From contig CANDOC010000008.1 of assembly GCA_947387575.1 (NCBI GenBank), positions 186,001 to 250,000 on the forward strand: DNA of 64,000 bases, read 5' to 3'. This document shows, piece by piece, positions 51,804-61,678 of this stretch (the first letter of the stretch is position 1; each line of letters opens with the position of its first letter). This stretch comes from Spongorhabdus nitratireducens (GTDB lineage Bacteria; Pseudomonadota; Gammaproteobacteria; Pseudomonadales; Endozoicomonadaceae). The position numbers and the translations under genes were made by a program. The notes under the pieces are model-generated. The model was not told where the DNA came from. It saw only the letters and a list, made by a program, of their open reading frames with translations, and did not search any database.

Positions 51804-54329
51804 TTATACACTAGTCTCCCGCCTAAAATCGCTATTGCCGAGACTATTTAATACCTCAACTTCACAGTCCTCATCACCACTACTTTCTTCAACATCACTG
51901 TCCGGGTAAAGAACCTCCTCTTTTATTTTATTGAGCACCCCCATATCTTTAATCAACGATGCTAGATAAATAGCCATTTTTTTACGGTTCTGGGCTACTT
52001 CTCGGTACACGTATTCAAAAGCATCCAATATTGTAAGTACTTCTTCTGTTTCTTGATCAATAGTACTCCTCCGTTTGTTTCCTTTTACGCTTTCTCTGGC
52101 ATTACAACAAAAGCCGTGAGCGTTATCGACCTCAAGAGCTTTTAACAATCCAACAACTTTCATTCTCGATTCTGAAGAGAGATAAATAGATACAGAAGGT
52201 TTGTCACAAATATCATCATATTCATTAACGGTTATTCTCAGGAATAAATGTATCTGTTCTGAAATCTGAGCTCGTGCTAATTCTGAAACAGAGCCACCAC
52301 ACCATGATTTTTTTATTTTAGAACCGGATAAAAATCGTTCATGCCCCTCTTTAGCATTGTCTTTTCTTCTTTGGCGCTCACGTTCCAGATAGTTAAGTGC
52401 TTTTAAACTACGATGCCGACTTAATTTACCCGGTTTAAAAAATAATAATTCTTCTGACATTACCTGAGATCTGTGTTCACAAACTGGTGATAGGGACGAT
52501 TTTCCACTCTTCCTTTTCGAATCCTTTTGGCTAAGGAAAGTATCACTGGCAGATAACTTTGAACCAACCCCCAAAGTGGAACTAAGAGAGCCAGAACCAT
52601 CTTGACTCGCAGCACTTACACTCAAAATGGATCCACTAGAAGAATAATATCCTGACTCTCTGACCAAACTTTTCCATTTAGAGCATCTGCTTCCATTCTT
52701 TTTAAGAAATGCACACACCTTACAATGCGACTCAGCTACAGCTTGACTATCCTCCAGTAGCATAAGGTGCCATGTGATTTTTGCCAATGACAAGGGAATC
52801 ACTAGCACCAAAGGCTTTGAAGTCTCTACTGCTGGATTTAGTCGAATAACCAAGCCCGGAGATTTTTCACAACCAAGCACATTTAGAATATCAAAAAACC
52901 AGTAGTCTACAGAGGCACAGTCGACAGATAACCATGGAAAATCCATAACTGTTGCACTTCTCGAATGCACATCCATTACAAGCGGACAAGAAGAATCTTT
53001 TAGAGGGTGGGCAGGCGTATCAGCTTGTAGCAACAAAGTAGAGAGAACACTACAAACCTGTCTTGAAAAAAGTTGCTTTTTTCCATCCGGAACAAGTTGT
53101 CCTGTAAGGGTAGGAAAAAGGTCTGATCTCTTCATATCAGCAGTGAAACACTTACCTGTGCGCTCAGGATGATATTTTGCAACTTCACAAGCGGATGATT
53201 CAAGAAGTAGTGCTCCAGCATTATCGCTACTAAATGTTCTTTTCAGGCCAAAAAGCTCATGCTTCTTTATAATCGACCTGATATCAAACATCGTAAGGGC
53301 GTCAACCTTGCTCTTACCGGTCATAGGCAAGGGCTGGCAGAGGTGCTTCATAGAGCCATCAATACAAGCAAGCCTACCAAAAGAACCATTAGTCCCTGCA
53401 ATAAGCACAGGAGCACTCTCAATCATACCGGAACAGCGAAATTGTTTTAACGTATCCCTAACGTCTGCTTTTTTTTCAAACCCCACTTTCATATGCACAG
53501 TATCTACATCCTTACTACACCCCGGATTTTTTAATAAAATCAGCCGTTGACCTGATAATATTCTATTGTCGAGTGAAGCTTCAAAACGGGTTAGATGATA
53601 ATACTCTGGATTAAATAAAAACCAATTACCATGCGAATGTTGACTAATAAATTGAAGATACCTTCGTAGGGTTAAGCTAACGCCTTGTTTGAAAATCTCT
53701 TCCCCGAAATCTCCTACTAACAACCTTACAATACCACTGCTAAATCGTTCTTTTATGAACACGTCATCTGAAAGATATTTTTGAATAATCTTATATACCC
53801 TTCCGACATACTCATAAATATCCTTAAATTCTGTTGCCAGAAAATTTAGATCTATATCACCTCTTCGAAGAGAGTCAATCACAACGGGAAACAAAGAAGC
53901 TTCCATCCGGCTTTTCTCATCTTCAGGAATATCAGAGCAAAGATATTTGCACAGATCTCCAACTCTTTCTTTAACCTCTCCTGTTTCAAAATTCATATAC
54001 CTCAAAACAGCATCTGAAGTTGGTTGCATTAGAGATAAGGTATCAAGAAATGATATTTTTTCTTCTTCGAGAAGAGCTTCTCTACCAACTGCCGAGCCTG
54101 ACTCTGCTTTAAAAGTTGCTTTTACCTCATATTCCGTAACTCTTTCCAGAGCAAGAGAATCAGGGGTACCTCGTCCACGCAGAGTTGAAGAGTTCTGTGT
54201 ATAAATCAAAACAGGAAATTTAGCTGTTCTTATAATTTTCTTCGGTGTGACAAGTGCACTTGCATAAAGAGGGAAAAGCAAAAACAGAGCAAAAAGACAA
54301 ACTACACGCAAGACACGCTGATGCTGCAT
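51804..54329 (-). CDS. Large secreted orphan protein, 841 residues
   Basis: No family recognised. It begins with a clear signal peptide (MQHQRVLRVVCLFALFLLFPLYASA). The rest is soluble, Ser/Lys/Leu-rich, with about 20 Cys and no obvious catalytic motif. A Ser/Gly/Lys-rich low-complexity stretch at about 560-620 separates a larger N-terminal part from a helical C-terminal part rich in Glu (EEVLTILDAFEYVYREVAQNRKK), which ends acidic (DSDVEESSGDEDCEVEVL). The DNA is visibly more AT-rich than neighbouring core genes, which suggests accessory origin. It could act on a host, but that is a guess. Confidence 0.75.
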   Translation of the reverse strand: MQHQRVLRVVCLFALFLLFPLYASALVTPKKIIRTAKFPVLIYTQNSSTLRGRGTPDSLALERVTEYEVKATFKAESGSAVGREALLEEEKISFLDTLSLMQPTSDAVLRYMNFETGEVKERVGDLCKYLCSDIPEDEKSRMEASLFPVVIDSLRRGDIDLNFLATEFKDIYEYVGRVYKIIQKYLSDDVFIKERFSSGIVRLLVGDFGEEIFKQGVSLTLRRYLQFISQHSHGNWFLFNPEYYHLTRFEASLDNRILSGQRLILLKNPGCSKDVDTVHMKVGFEKKADVRDTLKQFRCSGMIESAPVLIAGTNGSFGRLACIDGSMKHLCQPLPMTGKSKVDALTMFDIRSIIKKHELFGLKRTFSSDNAGALLLESSACEVAKYHPERTGKCFTADMKRSDLFPTLTGQLVPDGKKQLFSRQVCSVLSTLLLQADTPAHPLKDSSCPLVMDVHSRSATVMDFPWLSVDCASVDYWFFDILNVLGCEKSPGLVIRLNPAVETSKPLVLVIPLSLAKITWHLMLLEDSQAVAESHCKVCAFLKKNGSRCSKWKSLVRESGYYSSSGSILSVSAASQDGSGSLSSTLGVGSKLSASDTFLSQKDSKRKSGKSSLSPVCEHRSQVMSEELLFFKPGKLSRHRSLKALNYLERERQRRKDNAKEGHERFLSGSKIKKSWCGGSVSELARAQISEQIHLFLRITVNEYDDICDKPSVSIYLSSESRMKVVGLLKALEVDNAHGFCCNARESVKGNKRRSTIDQETEEVLTILDAFEYVYREVAQNRKKMAIYLASLIKDMGVLNKIKEEVLYPDSDVEESSGDEDCEVEVLNSLGNSDFRRETSV

Positions 54330-54492
54330 CTATTATTCCGTACAAGACTGATAAAATTATCAGTGAAATATAGATGCTTTATGAAAGATTGCTACAAACG
54401 TACAGATTTTTAGATGGCTTTAACCAGTGACGTATCACTCTGGCATGAAATGAAAAACTGGTTAAAGCAACATCTTTATTAAATGAAACAGC

Positions 54493-54523
54493 CTGTTTTC
54501 CCTGCTTGAGGCAAGGAAAACAG
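54493..54523 (-). terminator. Possible terminator of deaD
   Basis: CTGTTTTCC (54493-54501) and GGAAAACAG (54515-54523) form a 9-bp stem 45 bases beyond the deaD stop; a second small repeat TAGCCTG/CAGGCTA lies at 54535-54552. The T tail on the minus strand is weak. Confidence 0.4.
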
Positions 54524-54567
54524 TATAGGTTTCATAGCCTGTAAACAGGCTAAAACCAGGGGATTAA

Positions 54568-56415
54568 TTAGTCCTGCTCAGCCCGCGGACGACGCGGAGC
54601 AGAACGACGATCACCACGATCATTACCACGACGATCACCACGGTCACCGCGATCACCACGACGACGGTCAGAGTGACGACGGCCATTGCCGCGCTCGCCA
54701 CGTTCACCACCACGCTCTTCGTACGGACGCAGGCCCATGGAGCGATTGCGGATCTTGGCGCCTTTCAGCAGTTCCAGGGTTTCACCGCTCATACCATCCG
54801 GCAGGTATACGGTAGAGAAACGATCGAACAGGCGGATGTGACCAATAGAGCTGCCGTTGATCTTGCCTTCGTTGGCAATGGCACCAACGATATCTCCCGG
54901 GGTGATGTTCTGGTCACGGCCCATATCGATACGGTAGCGGGTCATGCCTTCGTTGCTGCGCTCGCCACGCTCACGACGCGGACGATCACCACGATCACCG
55001 CGGTCACGACGCTCGCGACGTTCACGTTCCATACGCTCCAGCGGATCAGGACGCTTGTCATCCGGGAACGGACGCTCTTTCTGAGCCAGGTAGCACAGAG
55101 CTGCAGCGACATCATTCAGGTTCAGATCCTTCTCTGCCATCAGGTTATCCACAACCTCACGGAAGATATCCAGATCTTCGTTCTCTACAGTTTCAGTGAT
55201 CTGTTCCTTGAACTGGCTGATGCGAATATCGCGCACATCTTTCAGAGTCGGCAGCTTCATCTGTTCGATGCGCTGACGGGTTGCACGCTCAATAGAGAAC
55301 AGCATGCGACGCTCACGCGGCGCTGCAAACAGGATCGCAGTACCCTGACGACCGGCACGGCCGGTACGGCCAATACGGTGAACGTAAGCTTCGGTGTCGT
55401 TAGGAATGTCGTAGTTAACAACGTGGCTCATACGCTCTACGTCCAGACCACGAGCCGCAACGTCAGTTGCTACTACGATATCCAGAGAACCGCGCTTCAG
55501 GCGGTCAATAACCTTCTCACGATGAGCCTGACCCATATCGCCGTTCAGGGCGGCAGCAGCAAAACCACGGGCTTCCAGTTTTTCAGCCAGTTCGGTAGTT
55601 GCAGTACGGGTACGCACAAAGATGATCATCGCATCGAAGTTTTCAACTTCGAGAATACGGGTCAGTGCTTCCAGCTTGTGGCCACCACTGCCAATCCATA
55701 CTTTCTGGGTAATGGTATCAACAGTTGCAGTTTTGGCCTTGATTTCAACCCGGGCAGGATCGTTCAGGTGCGTATCAGCAATACGACGAATGTCGCGCGG
55801 CATGGTCGCAGAGAACAGGGCAACCTGACGCTCCTGCGGAGTGTGATCCAGAATCCACTCGATGTCGTCTACAAAGCCCATGCGCAGCATTTCGTCAGCT
55901 TCGTCCAGAACGACGGTCTGCAGGCTGTCCAGGTTCAGGCTTTCACGACGCAGGTGATCCATGACACGACCCGGAGTACCAACGATAACGTGAGCACCAC
56001 GACGCAGGCCACGTAGCTGGGCACGCATATCCTGACCACCGTAAATCGGCAGTACGTGGAAATCTTTCAGGTGACGGGCATAGCGCTGGAATGCTTCAGC
56101 AACCTGGATTGCCAGCTCGCGGGTCGGAGCCAGCACCAGCACCTGAGGCTCGGCACGGTTAATATCAATACGGGACAGCAGCGGCAGGGCAAATGCCGCG
56201 GTCTTGCCGGTACCGGTCTGGGCCAGACCCAGCAGGTCCTTACCTTCCAGCAGGTGAGGGATGCTCTGGGCCTGAATCGGAGACGGTGTTTCATAACCCA
56301 CATCCTGCACCGCCTTCAGTACGGCCGGAGCCAGCGGCAGTTCGGAGAACAGGGGGGTCGTATTTTCTGCAGTTACTGCGGTGTCTGATGTAGTGTTTTC
56401 ATCGGAAATTGACAT
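54568..56415 (-). CDS. deaD: DEAD-box RNA helicase DeaD (CsdA)
   Basis: A 615-residue helicase with Q motif (TPSPIQAQSIP), AQTGTGKTAAF, PTRELAIQVA, VLDEADEMLRMGF, LFSATMP and HRIGRTGRAG. After the helicase core comes the DeaD-type RNA-binding domain (MTRYRIDMGRDQNITPGDIVGAIANEG), with Arg-rich RGD/RRG tracts before it and at the very end. It takes part in ribosome assembly and mRNA decay, notably in the cold. Divergent from fadD. Confidence 0.95.
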   Translation of the reverse strand: MSISDENTTSDTAVTAENTTPLFSELPLAPAVLKAVQDVGYETPSPIQAQSIPHLLEGKDLLGLAQTGTGKTAAFALPLLSRIDINRAEPQVLVLAPTRELAIQVAEAFQRYARHLKDFHVLPIYGGQDMRAQLRGLRRGAHVIVGTPGRVMDHLRRESLNLDSLQTVVLDEADEMLRMGFVDDIEWILDHTPQERQVALFSATMPRDIRRIADTHLNDPARVEIKAKTATVDTITQKVWIGSGGHKLEALTRILEVENFDAMIIFVRTRTATTELAEKLEARGFAAAALNGDMGQAHREKVIDRLKRGSLDIVVATDVAARGLDVERMSHVVNYDIPNDTEAYVHRIGRTGRAGRQGTAILFAAPRERRMLFSIERATRQRIEQMKLPTLKDVRDIRISQFKEQITETVENEDLDIFREVVDNLMAEKDLNLNDVAAALCYLAQKERPFPDDKRPDPLERMERERRERRDRGDRGDRPRRERGERSNEGMTRYRIDMGRDQNITPGDIVGAIANEGKINGSSIGHIRLFDRFSTVYLPDGMSGETLELLKGAKIRNRSMGLRPYEERGGERGERGNGRRHSDRRRGDRGDRGDRRGNDRGDRRSAPRRPRAEQD

Positions 56416-56823
56416 GCCAGAGCGCCTTGAAATTGGGAAAAGCGGCGCATTCTAGCGCCTACGGATAGCTGAAGACAGCAGTTTGACCGGAAAAGTCGCT
56501 TTATCTGTATCTTGCCAATACAGATCGCGTGTTATCGGGTAACAATATAGGGCTAATCGTATACAGTGTATCGTGCATTCCGAAACACTCCCGAAATATC
56601 GGCGAATAAAGCGTTTCTACAGTTTATACAGTCTTGTTTTTCCAACTTTGCCCAGCTGGAACCCTTAGGTCTGGCGTGCATGATATTGGTCAATGCAATT
56701 AACTTCAATTCGTAATTAACCCTGTATTTCCATACATTTTCAAAGGCTTTTCGGGGTTTAACTCGGCATAACAATCAGGCTAATATCCTCAACACAACAA
56801 TAAGAAAAAGCAGAGTATTCATC
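56416..56823. other. deaD/fadD intergenic region
   Basis: 408 bases between divergent genes. It must hold both promoters and the deaD leader, but I see no convincing operator, RNA gene or small gene; short frames here lack a ribosome binding site. Confidence 0.5.
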
Positions 56824-58542
56824 ATGGAAGCCAGTTTCTGGAACGGTAAGCGTGCCCCGGGAATATCTGACCAGATTGATTCCGGCCGCTATACCAGCCT
56901 GCGAGACCTGATAAACCAGACCACCAAACAGTTTTCCGATCGCCCTGCTTATACCAGCCTTGGGCTGACCATCAGTTATCGCGAGATAGACGAACTCAGC
57001 ACACAGTTTGCTGCTTACCTGCAAAATCATACCGACCTGCAGCCCGGCGACCGGATTGCCATCCAGATGCCCAACCTGATTCAATATCCAATTGTCGTTT
57101 ATGGTGCCATCAAGGCCGGGCTGATTATCGTCAATACCAACCCGCTTTATACTGCGCGGGAAATGCTGCATCAGTTTAACGACTCCGGTGCCAAGGCACT
57201 GGTTTGCGCCAATATTGCCGCTCATCTGGTAGAGAAAGTCGTTCTCGACACCCCGGTTAAACACGTTGTTGTGACCGAACTGGGCGATATGCTGCCCTGG
57301 CTTAAAAGAACACTGGTAAATAATGTCATTAAGCATGTAAAAAAAATGGTGCCGGCTTACAACCTGCCAAATGCCGTACCATTCCGGGAAGCAATGAAGC
57401 TGGGTGCAGTGGCAACATACAGCGAGCCACCGCAGCGGCAGGCCGATGATATTGCGGTTCTGCAATATACCGGTGGTACCACCGGTGTTGCCAAAGGTGC
57501 CATGCTGACCGAAGGCAACCTGCTGAGCAACGTATTGCAGGTTCAGGCTCAGCGCTCCGAAATAAAATCAGACGGTAGCTCGGTCACTGACCCGGGCGGC
57601 GATGTGGTGATCGGACCTCTGCCGCTCTACCACATCTATGCATTTAACGCCCACCTGTTTGCTTTGTTTGAGCTGGGCTCTCACAGCATCCTCATTGCCA
57701 ACCCACGAGACCTGGATACCTTTATCAAGACGATTCGCCCCTGGCGTTTCTCTATGTTTATCGGCATCAATACCCTGTTTGCCGGGTTGATGAATCACCC
57801 GAAGTTCAGCACACTGGATTTTTCCCGGCTGAAAACCACTATTTCCGGTGGCACTGCACTTCAGGTAGCTGTAGGTGAGCGTTGGGCCAAACAGACAGGT
57901 TGTAATGTCTCTGCGTGTTATGGCCTGACAGAAGCCTCCCCCGGTGTAACGGCCAACCCGTCAGGTGATGGAGCCCAACTGGATACAGTGGGCCTTCCCA
58001 TGCCGGGAACAGCGCTTAAAATCATTGACGACGATGGTCAGGAAACAACCTTTGGCCAACCCGGGGAACTTTGCATCAAAGGGCCGCAGGTAATGAAGGG
58101 TTACTGGCAGCGATCTGATGCAACTGCAGAATGCATTGAGAATGGCTGGCTAAAAACCGGTGATGTCGCAACCATTGAAGAAGACGGCCATGTACGCATT
58201 GTTGATCGACTGAAAGATATGGTGCTAGTTTCCGGCTTTAATGTTTACCCGAATGAAATTGAAGATATTGTTGTTAAACATCAAAAAGTACAGAACTGTG
58301 CCGCTATCGGGGTTCCCGACGACAATACCGGAGAAGCCGTAAAACTGTTTGTTATACCTTCTGATAATTCCGCGACAGAGGACGAGATCAAGGCATATTG
58401 CCGCGAGCATCTCACAGCGTACAAAGTACCACGCAAAATTGTTTTCCGTGAAGAACTTCCCATGACGCCCGTGGGCAAGGTACTGCGTAAAGAGCTTAGA
58501 GCAGAGGAAAACTCAAAAAAAAAGATAGCTGAACCTGCATGA
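56824..58542 (+). CDS. fadD: Long-chain fatty acid-CoA ligase
   Basis: A 572-residue AMP-forming ligase. YTGGTTGVAKGAMLTEGNL (P-loop), YGLTEASPGVTANP, GWLKTGDVATIEEDGHVRIVDRLKDMVLVSGFNVYPNEIE (the FadD signature region) and the catalytic Lys in MTPVGKVLRKELR. It activates long-chain fatty acids during uptake for beta-oxidation. It is separate from the medium-chain-type ligase at 39715-41337. Confidence 0.93.
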   Translation: MEASFWNGKRAPGISDQIDSGRYTSLRDLINQTTKQFSDRPAYTSLGLTISYREIDELSTQFAAYLQNHTDLQPGDRIAIQMPNLIQYPIVVYGAIKAGLIIVNTNPLYTAREMLHQFNDSGAKALVCANIAAHLVEKVVLDTPVKHVVVTELGDMLPWLKRTLVNNVIKHVKKMVPAYNLPNAVPFREAMKLGAVATYSEPPQRQADDIAVLQYTGGTTGVAKGAMLTEGNLLSNVLQVQAQRSEIKSDGSSVTDPGGDVVIGPLPLYHIYAFNAHLFALFELGSHSILIANPRDLDTFIKTIRPWRFSMFIGINTLFAGLMNHPKFSTLDFSRLKTTISGGTALQVAVGERWAKQTGCNVSACYGLTEASPGVTANPSGDGAQLDTVGLPMPGTALKIIDDDGQETTFGQPGELCIKGPQVMKGYWQRSDATAECIENGWLKTGDVATIEEDGHVRIVDRLKDMVLVSGFNVYPNEIEDIVVKHQKVQNCAAIGVPDDNTGEAVKLFVIPSDNSATEDEIKAYCREHLTAYKVPRKIVFREELPMTPVGKVLRKELRAEENSKKKIAEPA

Positions 58543-58551
58543 TATTTATCA

Positions 58552-58590
58552 CTGGAGTGAGATGCTCTTGGGAGCACTTCACTCCAGCTT
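58552..58590 (+). terminator. Terminator after fadD
   Basis: CTGGAGTGA (58552-58560) and TCACTCCAG (58579-58587) with inner GCTC/GAGC pairs form a stable two-part stem, followed by CTTTCC. The T tail is short. Confidence 0.6.
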
Positions 58591-58745
58591 TCCTCTACGT
58601 TATTTATCCAAGCTCCTCGATATATAAAACGCTGTTTGAAATATTCATCTGGAATAATTGAGAAATTTTTCCATAAGCATCTACTTTGTCCATGAGCGCA
58701 GCGATTTGATTTTAATAATCCACTCAGCGTCAGAGGATGTTAGCG

Positions 58746-60053
58746 ATGCATGGACACTTTTTTCGGGGCCGCTGGTTCCGGGGGGCAGCTTTGCGCGCTT
58801 TTGCGGCAGGATTGGCACTTTCGTTTTCTCTTTCTGTTCAGGCATGGAGTCAACCTGGACATATGGTCGTTGCTCAAATTGCCTGGGATATCATCGAGCA
58901 AAAATGTCCAAACCTTATTCCTCACCTTGAAGCTTTACAAAAAGCAGTTCAGAGTTATGTATCAAAAATAGGAATGGACGACAGACAGGTTGCCACTTTT
59001 GTTCAGGCAGCAACCTTCATGGACACATATCGCTATACCCAAGGACATAGCGATACAGCTCAATGGCACTATATCAATACGCCCTACATACCTGACGGGC
59101 AGATCAACTATGTAACGCTTGAATCCCTTAATAAAGCCGTATCACTGGCTCCCAACATAGAAGTCCAGCTAGCTGTAAGCAGTGGCATTTTGAGCGCAGC
59201 CCGAGATGATATTCTGGATGACAAGCCTCCTGGTGATGCTGCCTGCCTTGCCATTCTGGAAGTAGAACACTTTGACGGTGATGAACAGCAGCCCCTTCAC
59301 AACATGGAGCTGTTCAACAAGGATTTTCCAAAAGGTGATAATGGCGGTAACTCATTCAAGATTACAGGAAGGAGTGAAGAAGATGAGCTGCACGCCTTAT
59401 GGGACCACATGGGTGATTTATTCCCTCCGTTATCCTGGGAGGATTCTGATTGCCTGCAGAAAGTAAAAACAATGGCTCAAACTGTTGTGGCATTTAACAA
59501 AACCTACAAGCCACCTATTGAGCTGGTTGACCTTGCAACCAGGCTGGACCCCTGGGATCACTCGTATACCTTATATATGGCTACCAAGGACGTTGTGTAC
59601 AGCGGGATAGATCCGAATGGGCCAGTTTCGGCGTCTTATTTGAAAAGAGTGCAGGAATATAGCCAATTTCTTGTTTATACCGGCGGTCAGGTACTGGCAG
59701 CTCGATTAATCAGTATTCTGGCTCCATCTACAACAGGCATTTCAGCATACACCGGTATAAAGCTGAGAGATGCACAAAGTCACCACAACCAACACCAAAT
59801 CAGCCATTTATTCTCTCTTTGCAAGACACATGACATTGGCAAACACTGGATCATTCAAGAGACACTGATGCAGGATGACGCTGCAGTCTGCTGCTGTTGC
59901 TGCACACCTGGATTGTGTAAGCAATTTAGACAGCATGTCAGGCGACTTATGAAAAAGCATCAAGCTGGCAGTTTCCGCCAAAGCTGGGGGGGGGTACTAA
60001 GTCTTAGCGGGACAGTGGCCAGATCGCAAAAGCACCGGGCTCGAGCGTTCTGA
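58746..60053 (+). CDS. Secreted S1/P1-type nuclease
   Basis: Zinc-dependent single-strand nuclease or phosphodiesterase. From the ATG at 58746 (AGAGG nine bases upstream; the ATG at 58737 touches it) the product has a signal peptide ending VQA-W. The mature protein then starts with Trp, the N-terminal zinc ligand of this family. WSQPGHMVVAQIA, FMDTYRY, WHYIN, QQPLHNMELF and ELHALWDHMG supply the other ligands. Beyond about residue 330 there is an unusual tail with five Cys in a row. A G9 run (59986-59994) near the end sends the frame 50 bases into the convergent gene; with one G fewer it would stop at 59998-60000. Confidence 0.83.
   Translation: MHGHFFRGRWFRGAALRAFAAGLALSFSLSVQAWSQPGHMVVAQIAWDIIEQKCPNLIPHLEALQKAVQSYVSKIGMDDRQVATFVQAATFMDTYRYTQGHSDTAQWHYINTPYIPDGQINYVTLESLNKAVSLAPNIEVQLAVSSGILSAARDDILDDKPPGDAACLAILEVEHFDGDEQQPLHNMELFNKDFPKGDNGGNSFKITGRSEEDELHALWDHMGDLFPPLSWEDSDCLQKVKTMAQTVVAFNKTYKPPIELVDLATRLDPWDHSYTLYMATKDVVYSGIDPNGPVSASYLKRVQEYSQFLVYTGGQVLAARLISILAPSTTGISAYTGIKLRDAQSHHNQHQISHLFSLCKTHDIGKHWIIQETLMQDDAAVCCCCCTPGLCKQFRQHVRRLMKKHQAGSFRQSWGGVLSLSGTVARSQKHRARAF
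59986..59994 (+). repeat. G9 homopolymer near nuclease C-terminus
   Basis: Nine consecutive G inside the last 25 codons of the nuclease gene. A one-base loss changes the last residues to SWGGY and a stop, avoiding overlap with the convergent transferase gene. Such tracts vary in length easily or are misread. Confidence 0.6.
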
Positions 60054-60735
60054 TCACTCTGGCAGGCGCACCTCCTGCAAGGACGCCGGGGGGAATGTCC
60101 TCAATAACGATGCTACCCGGTGCCACAACGGTACCTTCGCCAATAGTTACACCCGGCATAACGGTAACCGAGTCTGCCAACCAGACATTTTGCTGCAGGA
60201 TGATATCTCCATGCTGCTCCATCACGTCATGCAACCCGGAGGCATGCAGCTCGGGACTCAGGGTCATACCGGAATAGCCCATTAGCCTCACTTTACTACC
60301 AATCTGTACGCCGTCAGCAATCATCACTTTCTTGCCAACCAGAATGTCCGAGCGCCAGCCAATCCTGACGTTATTACCAATGTGCAATTCTGCAATATGG
60401 TTCTGATCGGAACGGCCATTGATCGCGATCTGGCCTGAAATGGTGCATTCATTACCAATCCAGATACCCAGCTCGCCCACCAGCTGAGGCAGGCCACCAT
60501 CGAGAAACAGGCTATCCGGTTTGTTTTTCAGGCGGGTTTTAAACAGCGGGGTCCACAATAACAACCGCAGCAGGTATCGCCAGAACAGCCTCAGCCCGGT
60601 TACCGTATGATAAAGCGCATAGTGAAAACCGGGAATGACCGGAAACTCCAGTCTCCTCAATGCCTTGAACACCCTCACAGGGAGCGTTGCCAGCAATGAG
60701 TTTGAATACCTGAGCCTGTTCCAGATTCGATACAT
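60004..60735 (-). CDS. Hexapeptide-repeat acetyltransferase
   Basis: A 243-residue protein with a basic N-terminal part containing a hydrophobic segment (LRLFWRYLLRLLLWTPLF) and a left-handed beta-helix built from repeats such as IGNECTISGQIAING, HIGNNVRIGWRSDILVGKKVMIADGVQIGS and WLADSVTVMPGVTIGEGTVVAPGSIVIEDIPPGVLAGGAPARVIR. The last block is typical of sugar O-acetyltransferases. Substrate unknown. Its 3' end overlaps the nuclease frame by 50 bases. Confidence 0.85.
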   Translation of the reverse strand: MYRIWNRLRYSNSLLATLPVRVFKALRRLEFPVIPGFHYALYHTVTGLRLFWRYLLRLLLWTPLFKTRLKNKPDSLFLDGGLPQLVGELGIWIGNECTISGQIAINGRSDQNHIAELHIGNNVRIGWRSDILVGKKVMIADGVQIGSKVRLMGYSGMTLSPELHASGLHDVMEQHGDIILQQNVWLADSVTVMPGVTIGEGTVVAPGSIVIEDIPPGVLAGGAPARVIRTLEPGAFAIWPLSR

Positions 60736-60830
60736 AAGCCTTATCCCTGGCCGTCAGATCGAGAGAGCGCTATTGCCTGTATGTAGTGCTTAATAAAAGT
60801 GTAGTACTTTGTCTCAAGGTACACTCCGGC

Positions 60831-61532
60831 TCAAATTGCCGTAATAACACCCGGGTCTGTCACCACCTCAAGATGGGAGTAATTATTGAACCGGTGGATG
60901 GCATTTTGATCATTCCGCCGAATCACTGAGGTAACCGAGGTATTGATAACCTGACGGTTAAGCAAAGCAAAATCATGATCCTGCATATTCATCAGCTGCA
61001 GTGCAATCATGGCGATCGGGCCACCTGAAGTTACGACTACGGTTTCATCACCAGGTTTCATCTCATTGGCCAGCCGGTTCAGGGCCCGAAGAGTACGATG
61101 TTTAAAGTCAGTCCAGCTTTCCTGATACTCGTCCCGGTTCTCACCCCGTACAATCCAGCGCTTCATCGCTTCGGTAAACAGCTCAAAATAGGCGGGTATA
61201 GGCTCTTTATGGTCTTCCAGCCAGTTCCGCATCACTTGCGGGTCGGCCAGCTCCGGGCGATGAGCATTGATAATCCCGATATGATCGATTTCATTAAAAC
61301 CGTCATCACATGACTGCTCGATACTTTTGGCCTGAAAACCATCCAGTAAAGCATCCCGGGTTTGCTTATGACGCCGCAGCGAACCGGTCACGATATGTGT
61401 CGGCTGACGCTTGATCTTACGTAGCCATTCGCCCAGCAGCACGGCCTGGGTGCGTCCCAGGTCTGATAACTGATCATAATCGTCCTTGCCAAAAGACGCT
61501 TGTCCATGCCGGACAAGGTGAATTACAGCCAT
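60831..61532 (-). CDS. Histidine phosphatase family protein
   Basis: About 233 residues from the ATG at 61532 (MAVIHLVRHGQASFG), preceded by GGGAGTG; the frame is open to 61565. LVRHGQASFG carries the phosphorylated His, TGSLRRHKQTRDAL a catalytic Arg, and VVTSGGPIAMIAL is the late conserved block, where the usual His (SHGG) is replaced by Ser (TSGG). Role unknown: a phosphatase or mutase of the phosphoglycerate mutase-like branch. Confidence 0.83.
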   Translation of the reverse strand: MAVIHLVRHGQASFGKDDYDQLSDLGRTQAVLLGEWLRKIKRQPTHIVTGSLRRHKQTRDALLDGFQAKSIEQSCDDGFNEIDHIGIINAHRPELADPQVMRNWLEDHKEPIPAYFELFTEAMKRWIVRGENRDEYQESWTDFKHRTLRALNRLANEMKPGDETVVVTSGGPIAMIALQLMNMQDHDFALLNRQVINTSVTSVIRRNDQNAIHRFNNYSHLEVVTDPGVITAI

Positions 61533-61678
61533 GACTTTCACACTCCCTGTTATTTTTATTACCAAAAGATTCCACTAAAGCGGGTCAGATAGCAATCCTT
61601 CCTTCAGAAGATATAGCCTCCGTCCATCAACACAGTACGGCAAATAGATGACAAAGCAGAGGCTTGGGAACTGACTAT

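Noticed and set aside
54673-56016. 447-codon plus-strand frame opposite deaD
   Set aside because: Antisense shadow of deaD; Thr/Ala/Val-rich translation with no recognisable fold.
56553-56774. 73-codon minus-strand frame between deaD and fadD
   Set aside because: No Shine-Dalgarno, no family resemblance; the region must hold two promoters.
59880-59910. Cys5 stretch as a metal-binding motif
   Set aside because: It derives from a short TGC/TGT repeat near a homopolymer in a poorly conserved tail, so its significance is doubtful.
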